Positions 24,633 through 31,942 of a DNA stretch of 64,000 nucleotides are shown piece after piece. The notes below the pieces were generated by a model that ran no database searches, was not told the origin of the DNA, and was given only the letters and a program-made list of their open reading frames with translations. The first letter of the stretch is position 1. Each line of letters opens with the position of its first letter. The translations under genes were made by a program, and so were the position numbers. This stretch comes from Anaerolineales bacterium UBA5797. Lineage in GTDB: Bacteria; Chloroflexota; Anaerolineae; Anaerolineales; Villigracilaceae. The DNA lies in NCBI GenBank assembly GCA_002418205.1, contig DIDP01000076.1:18920-82919 (forward strand), in the 5' to 3' direction.

Positions 24633-25034
24633 ATGCGAAAGATGTTCTTTATCAGTATGTTGGTTTTACTGGCAGGTGTATTGGCGGCTTGCGGCAGCTC
24701 CGCACAGCCTGCCGCCCCGGTCGAGTCAGGATCGTCGAGTCCGGTAAATATCCAGATTGAGACCAATCCCAATCCTGCCATGATGGGCAACATGGAATTG
24801 ATCCTGACGATCACGGATGGAGATGGCAAGCCCATCGAGGGTGCGACTGTGGATGTTTCTGCCGACCACACGGACATGACCGGCATGGGGATGAGCGGTC
24901 TCGCCACTGAGCAGGGTGAAGGGCGCTATTCCATCAATGCCAACTTCAGCATGAGCGGCAATTGGAAGATTACCGTGTATGTCCGCAAGGATGGTCTGGA
25001 TTACAAGGAAGATATCGAGTTCAAAGTGCAATAA
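24633..25034 (+). CDS. YtkA-like lipoprotein
   Basis: This is a 133-aa lipoprotein (lipobox LAAC). A YtkA/FixH-like beta-sandwich begins about residue 30, with PAMMGNMELILTI and a Met-rich loop MTGMGMSGL that could bind Cu(I). ATG 24633 is preceded by AAGGAG at good spacing; the frame also opens at a TTG 30 nt upstream. It lies 22 nt after the oxidase gene, so it is co-transcribed with it. Confidence 0.82.
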   Translation: MRKMFFISMLVLLAGVLAACGSSAQPAAPVESGSSSPVNIQIETNPNPAMMGNMELILTITDGDGKPIEGATVDVSADHTDMTGMGMSGLATEQGEGRYSINANFSMSGNWKITVYVRKDGLDYKEDIEFKVQ

Positions 25035-25097
25035 TCAGCCGTCGAAGGCAGGCGTTACCCGATGTGACGCCTGCTTTCCAGCCGGCAGAGTGAATTC

Positions 25098-25676
25098 ATG
25101 AACAACAAACAAAGACGACAACACATTCAACAAAGAAATAGAAAACAAAAACTGCTTGCAGGCATCATCTGGGGCGGAACCGGACTCGCCGTATTGGTGA
25201 TCCTTGGAGTCATGGTCTGGCAGGGGATTAAACCAGCCGCAGGGGAGGCAGTTGCCATTATGAAGAGCGATCCGCATCTCCCCACCGACTCTGACCCGGG
25301 ACAATATAATTCCGACCCGCCAACATCCGGATTGCATTATGCAACCGAAGCCCAGGCGGGGTTTTATGAAGAGAATATTTATACATATCCTGCTGCTTAT
25401 CTTGTCCATAACCTGGAGCACGGGTATGTGATCATCTGGTACAACTGCGACCTGCTGAATGAGACGGGATGCGCGGAGTTGAAATCACAGATCCGCACGG
25501 TCATTAACGACCTGGGTGGAGTGAAGCTGATTGCCTATCCCTGGAATTCCATTGATGTTCCGGTCGCATTAACCTCCTGGGGGCGGATTCAAAGGTTCGA
25601 GATCTTCGACATGGATTTAGCCAAAGCTTTTTACCGCGCCAACCTCAATCGCGCCCCTGAACCAAACGCCCCATGA
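25098..25676 (+). CDS. DUF3105 membrane-anchored protein
   Basis: This is a 192-aa protein. A basic N-terminus and one membrane helix precede an outside domain of the DUF3105 type, with PPTSGLHY and VHNLEHGYV. His and Cys residues (ENIYTYPA ... YNCDLLNETGC) suggest copper contact. DUF3105 genes often lie with copper and cytochrome genes; the role is unknown. It is in the operon with 23534-28781. Confidence 0.85.
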   Translation: MNNKQRRQHIQQRNRKQKLLAGIIWGGTGLAVLVILGVMVWQGIKPAAGEAVAIMKSDPHLPTDSDPGQYNSDPPTSGLHYATEAQAGFYEENIYTYPAAYLVHNLEHGYVIIWYNCDLLNETGCAELKSQIRTVINDLGGVKLIAYPWNSIDVPVALTSWGRIQRFEIFDMDLAKAFYRANLNRAPEPNAP

Positions 25677-25685
25677 GGGAATAAA

Positions 25686-26456
25686 ATGTCAACAACCACC
25701 TTGAATGCCCCTAAAATAACGAATGCCTTTCAGTGGATAGGCACTCATTGGTTTGCCGTTTTTCTGACCATCTATGGTGTTTGGGTATTTGTTCCCTTCC
25801 TTGCGCCGGTTTTCATGCAGATCGGCTGGACGGGTGCAGGCAGGGCGGTCTACTTCATTTACTCGTTCTTCTGCCACCAACTCCCGGAACGCTCCCTCTT
25901 TTGGTTCGGCGAAAAGACCATGTATTCCCTGGGCGAAATCCAGGCGGTCTGGCAGAACACATCCAATCCCATGATCCTGCGCCAATTCATCGGCAACGAA
26001 CCGATGGGCTGGAAGGTGGCGTGGTCGGATCGCATGATCTCGTTCTATACCAGCGTCTGGCTTTTTGCGGCATTGTGGTATCCCTTCCGACACACGATAA
26101 AGACTTTGAGTTGGTGGGGATTTGTTCTGCTCCTGCTGCCGATGGCGCTGGATGGTGGAACACACATGGTCAGCGATTTTGCCGGTATCGGAAATGGATT
26201 TCGTGATACAAATGCATGGCTGGCAGTGTTGACAAACAACACCTTTCCTGCAACGTTTTACGCCGGTGATGCGCTGGGATCGTTCAACTCGCTCATGCGC
26301 TTCCTTACCGGGCTTTTGGCGGGGCTGGGTCTTGTCTGGCTTGCCTTCCCGTTCATTAATCAATCACAAGTTTATAATCAGCAATTGGATACATTAAGCC
26401 ATGCCAAAGTCATCGAGCAAATCAAAAACCAAAATACGCATTCTCCTGGCGGATGA
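25686..26456 (+). CDS. DUF2085 membrane protein
   Basis: This is a 256-aa protein with about five membrane segments. It has the family's CHQLPERSLF segment near residue 60 and DGGTHMVSDF further on. The function is unknown. The end of the gene overlaps the response-regulator gene by 56 nt in another frame, an unusually long overlap, so expression of the regulator is probably tied to it. Confidence 0.85.
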   Translation: MSTTTLNAPKITNAFQWIGTHWFAVFLTIYGVWVFVPFLAPVFMQIGWTGAGRAVYFIYSFFCHQLPERSLFWFGEKTMYSLGEIQAVWQNTSNPMILRQFIGNEPMGWKVAWSDRMISFYTSVWLFAALWYPFRHTIKTLSWWGFVLLLLPMALDGGTHMVSDFAGIGNGFRDTNAWLAVLTNNTFPATFYAGDALGSFNSLMRFLTGLLAGLGLVWLAFPFINQSQVYNQQLDTLSHAKVIEQIKNQNTHSPGG

Positions 26457-27090
26457 CCACCATATCGTCCGTGCAGGGGTGCGACAACTGCTTGAGAGTG
26501 CGACCGACCTCCAGGTCATTGCCGAGGCAGGAGACGGGGAGGAGGCGCAGGTCTTAATCCAAAAACACAAGCCGGATGTTGCCGTGCTTGATATTCAGAT
26601 GCCCAAAGCCAGCGGTATTGAAGTCACACGCTGGGTGCGTGCCCATCTGCCCGAAGTGGGCGTGTTAATCCTGACCGCTTATAACGATGATCCCTACGTG
26701 ATGGCGGTTTTGCAGGCAGGTGCAAATGGCTATGTCCTCAAAACTGGGCAGGCGGATGAGCTGATCCAGGCGGTGCGTGATGTCTATGAAGGTAAGTCTG
26801 CACTCGATCCATCCATCACCAGCAAGTTGATGTCCACCATCTTCAAAGGACCGGAAAAAAAGATCGTCGAACCATTAACTGACCGTGAACTGGATGTGCT
26901 GCGACTCGCGGCGAAGGGGTTCACCAACAAATCCATCGGTGTGCAACTGAATATCAGCGACCGCACCGTGCAGGGACATCTTGCGCACATCTTCGCCAAA
27001 CTGCAATCCAACAGCCGCACCGAGGCTGTCATGCGCGGGGTGGCGCTGGGGTTGATCTCACAAAGCTCGGGCAATATTCCAGAAGAATGA
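26401..27090 (+). CDS. NarL/FixJ-type response regulator
   Basis: This is a 229-aa regulator. The receiver domain has LLADDHH, the phospho-acceptor Asp in VAVLDIQMP, and a KTGQ switch Lys. The C-terminal LuxR-type helix-turn-helix has LTDRELDVLRLAA ... IFAKLQ. The start is ATG 26401, inside the DUF2085 gene. It is paired with the kinase at 27087 (4-nt overlap). As the only NarL-type regulator in the island and itself behind regulon promoter 4, it is the best candidate to bind the TAGGCA palindromes (inference). Confidence 0.92.
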   Translation: MPKSSSKSKTKIRILLADDHHIVRAGVRQLLESATDLQVIAEAGDGEEAQVLIQKHKPDVAVLDIQMPKASGIEVTRWVRAHLPEVGVLILTAYNDDPYVMAVLQAGANGYVLKTGQADELIQAVRDVYEGKSALDPSITSKLMSTIFKGPEKKIVEPLTDRELDVLRLAAKGFTNKSIGVQLNISDRTVQGHLAHIFAKLQSNSRTEAVMRGVALGLISQSSGNIPEE

Positions 27091-28781
27091 AACGAATCCT
27101 GCCAGGCTGGCGCGGTCTGACGCAACTCTTTGCCGTCACGGTTCTGCCGCTGACGCTTTTGTTATTGTTCATTGCGTTCGGCGGGGTCAACATGCACCAG
27201 CAGGACATGCGCACCCTGGTCGGGGAACGTGACGAACGCGCCGTGCAGTCCGCCGCCGCAGCGCTGCAATCCGAACTTCATCATCGCATGGCGACTGTTT
27301 CGAGCATGGCGGTGCTGGCATCCGAGGATATTTCCTTCAAGGATATATTTGCCACCACCACCGACCTGGCAAAGGATTTCAACGGGGGGATTGCCTTTCT
27401 AAATACGGATGGACACTTAATCGAGAAAACGGGGAATGACAGATTTTGGGGATGGGTATCTCAAAACTCCAGGTCGGTCAAACTCGCTTCTTCATCCAGC
27501 CCTCAATTTGTTTTCTCCGACCCGACCCTGGATCCAAACTCCAACCAACTCTTTGTCATCATCTCAGCCTATTCTGACTCCCGCGATGTGATTGTCGCCG
27601 GCGCGTTTTCACCCGAGACACTCGCGTCCGAAACCCTGACACCCACCTACCCGGCGGGCAGTCACGTGACCATCTATCTATTGGATAATTCCCGCCGTAT
27701 TTTGTTCGTCAGCGGTGCGCTCGAACGCGAAAGCCTGGATGCGGACCATCCTGGAGTGGCGGAAGCTCTGGCAGGCAGGAGTGGCGTTCTGTATGTGAAA
27801 AAGGAAGCGACGGAACATGTAGTCGCCTATAGCCCCATTGAAACTGCAGGCTGGGCATTGATCACGGAGGAGGAATGGGAAATGGTGATCAGCCCCTCCC
27901 TGCAATTGACCCAGATGGCTCCGCTGGTAATGGTGCCTGCCTTCATCCTGGCATTGATTGCCATCTGGTTCGGCGCCAAACAGATCGTCCAGCCCCTGCA
28001 AAAACTTGAGTCCAAGGCGGCGGCGCTGGCATGGGGGGATTTCGAAGCCATAAAGGAGTCAGTTGGCGGCATATCTGAGGTCCAACACCTGCAAATGGAA
28101 TTGACCGAAATGTCGCGTAAAGTGCAGGCGGCTCAGGAGGGATTGCACGATTACATCGGCGCGATCACTTCGGCACAGGAAGAGGAACGTGCCAGACTGG
28201 CGCGGGAACTGCATGACGACACCATTCAGGCGGTCATTGCATTGAAACAACGGGTGCAACTGGCGCAGAGATCGGTCAAGGATCAAAATGGAAAACAATC
28301 CCTTAAGGAACTCGAAAATCTGGCGGAGCAGACCATCGAAAATCTGCGCCGCCTGACGCGGGCGCTGCGTCCCATTTATCTCGAAGATCTGGGACTGGTC
28401 ACTGCGTTGGAAATGCTGGCGCGGGAGATCAGCCAGGTTAATTCTCTGATCGTTGATTTTCAAAAAACCGGTAACGAACGTCGTCTCTCGCGCGAGGTGG
28501 AATTGTCGCTATATCGCATTGCGCAGGAAGCGCTCAATAATGTGGCTAAACATTCCGGGGCGACTCGTGCCGACTTGTCCATCCGTTATTCTGATTCGGA
28601 AATAACACTGATGATCTCTGATAATGGCCACGGCTTTGTCGCTCCTGCCAGCCCGACGGAATTTGCTCCCAACGGGCATTTTGGACTGCTCGGTATTCAT
28701 GAACGTGCGGACCTGATCGGGGCACGGCTGGGAATTGAGTCCACCCAAGGACAGGGAACCAGGATCGAAATTCGCTTGTAA
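27087..28781 (+). CDS. NarX/LiaS-type sensor histidine kinase
   Basis: This is a 564-aa kinase. One N-terminal membrane helix precedes an outside Cache-like domain (~residues 40-275), a second helix and a HAMP segment. The HisKA_3 H-box is ARELHDDTIQA, and the HATPase domain has EALNNVAKHSGA and ISDNGHGF. It forms a two-component system with the regulator at 26401. The signal is unknown; the copper/redox context suggests metal or oxidant stress (inference). Confidence 0.92.
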   Translation: MKRILPGWRGLTQLFAVTVLPLTLLLLFIAFGGVNMHQQDMRTLVGERDERAVQSAAAALQSELHHRMATVSSMAVLASEDISFKDIFATTTDLAKDFNGGIAFLNTDGHLIEKTGNDRFWGWVSQNSRSVKLASSSSPQFVFSDPTLDPNSNQLFVIISAYSDSRDVIVAGAFSPETLASETLTPTYPAGSHVTIYLLDNSRRILFVSGALERESLDADHPGVAEALAGRSGVLYVKKEATEHVVAYSPIETAGWALITEEEWEMVISPSLQLTQMAPLVMVPAFILALIAIWFGAKQIVQPLQKLESKAAALAWGDFEAIKESVGGISEVQHLQMELTEMSRKVQAAQEGLHDYIGAITSAQEEERARLARELHDDTIQAVIALKQRVQLAQRSVKDQNGKQSLKELENLAEQTIENLRRLTRALRPIYLEDLGLVTALEMLAREISQVNSLIVDFQKTGNERRLSREVELSLYRIAQEALNNVAKHSGATRADLSIRYSDSEITLMISDNGHGFVAPASPTEFAPNGHFGLLGIHERADLIGARLGIESTQGQGTRIEIRL

Positions 28782-28795
28782 AGCGATAAAGGTCA

Positions 28796-28863
28796 TAAGC
28801 CATTTTGCCTACCGATTTCCCCGCCATCCTGCGCTCATGCAGGGGCGGGGATTTGCGTATCAT
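28796..28863 (+). promoter_or_regulatory. Regulon promoter 5
   Basis: The variant palindrome TAAGCC-ATTT-TGCCTA (28796-28811) has TGCGCT at +19 and TATCAT after exactly 46 nt. ATG 28895 lies 83 nt past the palindrome. Confidence 0.72.
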
Positions 28864-28894
28864 GATGTTATATCCTTATTGAAAAGGAAGACTC

Positions 28895-29656
28895 ATGACC
28901 TCTGATACTGCGATTCCCCCCTTTCCATCCCAAACAGAACGTTTGAAAATATTTTTACATGCGCTGCTCTTCGTCCTCGGCTTCTCATTGGTGTTTGTAA
29001 TCGGCTGGGGCGGCTCGGTGACGGCGCTGGGTCAATTGTTCGGCGCATACAAACGGGTTATCGCGCAATTAGGCGGCGTGATCGTGATCATGTTCGGACT
29101 GGCGACTCTGGATGTAATTCGCCTTCCCTGGTTTTATTATGATACCCGGACGGAATACACAGGTCAGCGCGGAACCTATGGTGGCTCGGCGTTAATGGGC
29201 ATTTTCTTTGCAGCAGGTTGGAGCCCATGCATTGGTGCCACACTGGGCGCAATCCTAACAATGGGGCTCAGCCAGCAAACGGTCGGACAGGCGATGTGGC
29301 TATCTTCAGGGTACTCGCTTGGTTTGGGGCTTCCCTTCCTGGCGATGGCGCTTGGTTTGGAGCGCGCTTCAGGCTGGATCAAACGCATGCGACCCTATCA
29401 AAAGTATTTCAAAATTGCCAGCGGTGTTTTCATCATTGCCATTGGTGTTCTGCTTCTTACGAACACAATGAGTCTGATAGCGATCTGGGCATTCAAGAAT
29501 GGTCTATATATCGAAAAGTTTACCCTGTTCTCTGCCGCGCCGACATACTTCACCGCCATCCTTGCCGGTCTATTGTCATTTCTTTCACCTTGCGTCCTGC
29601 CGCTCGTGCCTGCCTATCTTGGTTATCTGAGCGGGCACACGATACAAAGATCATAA
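28895..29656 (+). CDS. CcdA-like membrane thiol transporter, circularly permuted
   Basis: This is a 253-aa protein of the CcdA/DsbD-beta type, which passes electrons across the membrane. The usual first helix (LSFLSPCVLPLVPAYLGYLSG) is at the C-terminus, residues ~225-246. The N-terminus starts where canonical CcdA continues after helix 1 (FLHALLFVLGFSLVF). The second catalytic Cys is in AAGWSPCIG. Both Cys needed for the redox pair are present, so the protein may work. It is followed by DsbA-like and rhodanese genes, consistent with periplasmic thiol delivery. A canonical-order relative starts at 63534. Confidence 0.83.
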   Translation: MTSDTAIPPFPSQTERLKIFLHALLFVLGFSLVFVIGWGGSVTALGQLFGAYKRVIAQLGGVIVIMFGLATLDVIRLPWFYYDTRTEYTGQRGTYGGSALMGIFFAAGWSPCIGATLGAILTMGLSQQTVGQAMWLSSGYSLGLGLPFLAMALGLERASGWIKRMRPYQKYFKIASGVFIIAIGVLLLTNTMSLIAIWAFKNGLYIEKFTLFSAAPTYFTAILAGLLSFLSPCVLPLVPAYLGYLSGHTIQRS

Positions 29657-29678
29657 TATTTTTAGAGAAGATACCCTT

Positions 29679-30425
29679 ATGGATTCCCCCATTAATTCGG
29701 AAGATACCATCACCTTTAAACGAACCCATTTTTATTCGGTCCTGGTGATACTGGCTTTTGCCATCGGCATATTGACGGGTTATGTTGTCTGGGGGCTTGC
29801 CCCCCGTTCACAACAAGCGATTGTCAATAATCCATCTGTTGCCCAGGGACCCATTGTCGAAGCCCCGGCAGCGACACAGGCACCGCAATTCACCCGTTAT
29901 GAAATCCCATTCGAAGGCTTTCCCAGCCAGGGACCGGTGGATGCACCCATCGTAATTGTCGAGTTCAGCGACTTTCAGTGCCCGTTCTGCAAACGCTTCC
30001 AGGATGAGACGGCTGCACAATTGCTGGCGGCGTATCCCGGTCAAATCCGTTTTGTCTATCGTCATCTTCCCCTGACATCCATTCATCCCGAAGCCCTTCC
30101 ATCGGCGGAAGCCTCGATGTGCGCCAACGAACAGGGGGCCTTCTGGGATTACCATGACAGGATTTTTGAGAATCAGGACAAACTTGGGCGTGAGTTGTAC
30201 CTGCAGATCGCCGCTGACCTCAATTTGGATGCAGTCACTTTCGAGGAGTGTCTCAATTCAGGTAAATATAAGGACGCCATCCAACAGGATATGGATTTTG
30301 CGCTCAACCTTGGCGTTCAATCCACCCCAACATTTTTCATCAACGGGCTGGCAATCGTTGGCGCGCAACCTCTTGAAGCGTTCAAACAGATCATCGATCT
30401 TGAGTTGGCTGGAAAAATTCCATGA
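29679..30425 (+). CDS. DsbA-family thiol-disulfide protein
   Basis: This is a 248-aa membrane-anchored protein with one helix near residue 25. The thioredoxin-fold domain has the active site CPFC (in FSDFQCPFCKRF) and the cis-Pro in STPTFFING. It is similar to BdbD/Thioredoxin_4 proteins and would oxidise or isomerise thiols outside the membrane, with the CcdA-like protein upstream as a likely electron donor. Its stop overlaps the rhodanese start by 4 nt. Confidence 0.9.
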   Translation: MDSPINSEDTITFKRTHFYSVLVILAFAIGILTGYVVWGLAPRSQQAIVNNPSVAQGPIVEAPAATQAPQFTRYEIPFEGFPSQGPVDAPIVIVEFSDFQCPFCKRFQDETAAQLLAAYPGQIRFVYRHLPLTSIHPEALPSAEASMCANEQGAFWDYHDRIFENQDKLGRELYLQIAADLNLDAVTFEECLNSGKYKDAIQQDMDFALNLGVQSTPTFFINGLAIVGAQPLEAFKQIIDLELAGKIP

Positions 30426-30844
30426 AACAGATACTCCTCATATCCTTGTTTCTGCTTGTGACACTGACCGCCTGCCAGAGCAGCGTCGAAGAGATTACGG
30501 GCAAAGAGGTTACAACCGTTGACGGTTCCTATAAAAACATCACTCCTGTCGATTTGGACACGATGTTGAAGAACACGGATCTTATCCTTGTCAATGTGCA
30601 TACTCCTTTCGCAGGGAACATTGCCGATACAGACCTGTCCATTCCCTACGACCAGATCAGTGCGCCGGAAAATCTGGCGCAGTTGCCAGCGGATAAAAAT
30701 GCAAGGATCGTTCTGTATTGCCGCAGTGGTCGCATGAGCGCAATTGCGGCAGAGGAACTTGTTTCGCTCGGGTATACCAATATCTGGAATCTCGAAGACG
30801 GCATGGTGGCATGGGAACAGACAGGACGCGAAATCGAGAAATAG
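30422..30844 (+). CDS. Rhodanese-domain lipoprotein
   Basis: This is a 140-aa lipoprotein (lipobox LTAC) with one rhodanese domain. The active-site loop is LYCRSGRMS, with Cys103 or so as persulfide carrier. It is coupled to the DsbA-like gene by a 4-nt overlap. The likely role is sulfur transfer or thiol homeostasis outside the membrane. Confidence 0.88.
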   Translation: MKQILLISLFLLVTLTACQSSVEEITGKEVTTVDGSYKNITPVDLDTMLKNTDLILVNVHTPFAGNIADTDLSIPYDQISAPENLAQLPADKNARIVLYCRSGRMSAIAAEELVSLGYTNIWNLEDGMVAWEQTGREIEK

Positions 30845-30846
30845 AA

Positions 30847-30914
30847 TAGGCAGAATTGCCTATAAGAGCCTCAGTAATATGGCTCTCGTTGAGGCTGTCT
30901 ATTAATTGCATAAT
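30847..30914 (+). promoter_or_regulatory. Regulon promoter 6
   Basis: Perfect arms TAGGCA-GAAT-TGCCTA (30847-30862) are followed by GGCTCT at +19 and CATAAT after exactly 46 nt. It begins 3 nt after the rhodanese stop. Confidence 0.8.
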
Positions 30915-30936
30915 ACAAAGGAAAGGAGACCAGCTT

Positions 30937-31116
30937 ATGACAACCACTGTACATGACCCCGTTTGCCACATGGATATCGACCCCGCTACTGCTGCCGGCA
31001 CATCCGAATACAAGGGGCAAACGTATTATTTTTGCTCGCTTGGCTGCAAGAAGGCGTTTGATGCCGATCCCGAGAAGTATCTCAGCAAGACTCATGAACA
31101 CGCGCATCATCATTAA
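30937..31116 (+). CDS. YHS-domain protein with His-rich tail
   Basis: This is a 59-aa single YHS domain (DPVCHMDIDP; YYFCSLGCKKAF) ending in HEHAHHH. ATG 30937 has AAAGGAG upstream; a longer frame from 30856 would overlap the palindrome. It is likely a small copper-binding protein, and a strong terminator follows. Confidence 0.82.
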   Translation: MTTTVHDPVCHMDIDPATAAGTSEYKGQTYYFCSLGCKKAFDADPEKYLSKTHEHAHHH

Positions 31117-31137
31117 TTCCATCCTCTTCTCCTCAGG

Positions 31138-31169
31138 TAACCTGCCCACTGGGCAGGTTATTTTATTTT
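31138..31169 (+). terminator. Terminator after YHS gene
   Basis: TAACCTGCCC and GGGCAGGTTA stem with a 3-nt loop, then TTTTATTTTA. Confidence 0.9.
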
Positions 31170-31269
31170 AGACAATTTGCCGAAACAAAATCTTCAATCA
31201 CTCTTTGCCGTGCCTTTACACATTCTTTAATCATGCCGGGTATTCTTGGATCATCGAAAGGAGTACAGT

Positions 31270-31443
31270 ATGTTTCTCATGTGGATCGTCCCTTTAGTAC
31301 TTGTCGGTTTGATCGTCTACAGCGTTTCTGGCAATAATCTGGTCAATGCGCTCAAGCCCGTTGCAAGCCGTACCTGCCACAAATGTGGACAGGCTGCGCA
31401 AAACGACTGGAAAAACTGCCCGCACTGCGGACAAACTTTATGA
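31270..31443 (+). CDS. Small membrane protein with zinc ribbon
   Basis: This is a 57-aa protein: one membrane helix, then CHKCG and CPHCG, a four-Cys zinc ribbon. ATG 31270 has GAAAGGAG six nt upstream. It is followed 12 nt later by a longer protein of the same design (31456), so the two are probably related by duplication and co-transcribed. The function is unknown. Confidence 0.72.
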   Translation: MFLMWIVPLVLVGLIVYSVSGNNLVNALKPVASRTCHKCGQAAQNDWKNCPHCGQTL

Positions 31444-31455
31444 AAGGAAGTCAAA

Positions 31456-31809
31456 ATGAAAAAAGGTAACTGGTGGATCGTTGGCATCGTAGCTGTTCTT
31501 GCTGCTCTGTTCCTTTTCGGAGGCGGCATGATATGGGGCAACCGTGGATATGGCATGATGGGCGGTTATGGCATGATGGGTAACTGGGGCTACTCTCCCT
31601 TCGGCTGGTTCGGAATGGGATTGGGCATGATCTTCATGTGGCTCATCCCCATCGGCATCCTCGTGCTCATTGGGTTTGGTGTCGCATCCCTGGTGCGAAA
31701 TACAGGAAATCCTCCCCAAGCCTCATCCCTGACGCCCTGCTCCAACTGCGGAAAGGGCACCCAAGCCGATTGGCAGACTTGCCCCTACTGCGGCAATTCC
31801 TTGAAGTAA
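31456..31809 (+). CDS. Membrane protein with Met-rich loop and zinc ribbon
   Basis: This is a 117-aa protein with a first membrane helix, a Gly/Met/Tyr-rich loop (GYGMMGGYGMMG), a second helix and a C-terminal ribbon CSNCG ... CPYCG. The Met-rich outer loop suggests Cu(I) or Ag(I) contact. The terminal ribbon matches that of the upstream gene. Confidence 0.78.
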   Translation: MKKGNWWIVGIVAVLAALFLFGGGMIWGNRGYGMMGGYGMMGNWGYSPFGWFGMGLGMIFMWLIPIGILVLIGFGVASLVRNTGNPPQASSLTPCSNCGKGTQADWQTCPYCGNSLK

Positions 31810-31845
31810 AGTAACCTCGCGTTCTCAAAGTAGCCTGTCGGAAGA

Positions 31846-31913
31846 TAGGCTATTTTGCTTATATACCACTAGGCTGAAATCCGCTCCCTGCCATCGTCTA
31901 TTGGATATACACT
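31846..31913 (+). promoter_or_regulatory. Regulon promoter 7
   Basis: The variant palindrome TAGGCT-ATTT-TGCTTA (31846-31861) has TCCGCT at +19 and TACACT after exactly 46 nt. ATG 31943 is 81 nt past the palindrome. Confidence 0.68.
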
Positions 31914-31942
31914 ATTGGCATCTTTATAAAAGGTAGGCAACC

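Noticed and set aside
31169..31183. TAGACA-ATT-TGCCGA as a further palindrome copy
   Set aside because: The spacer is 3 nt, two arm bases differ, and no -10 at the conserved distance was seen.
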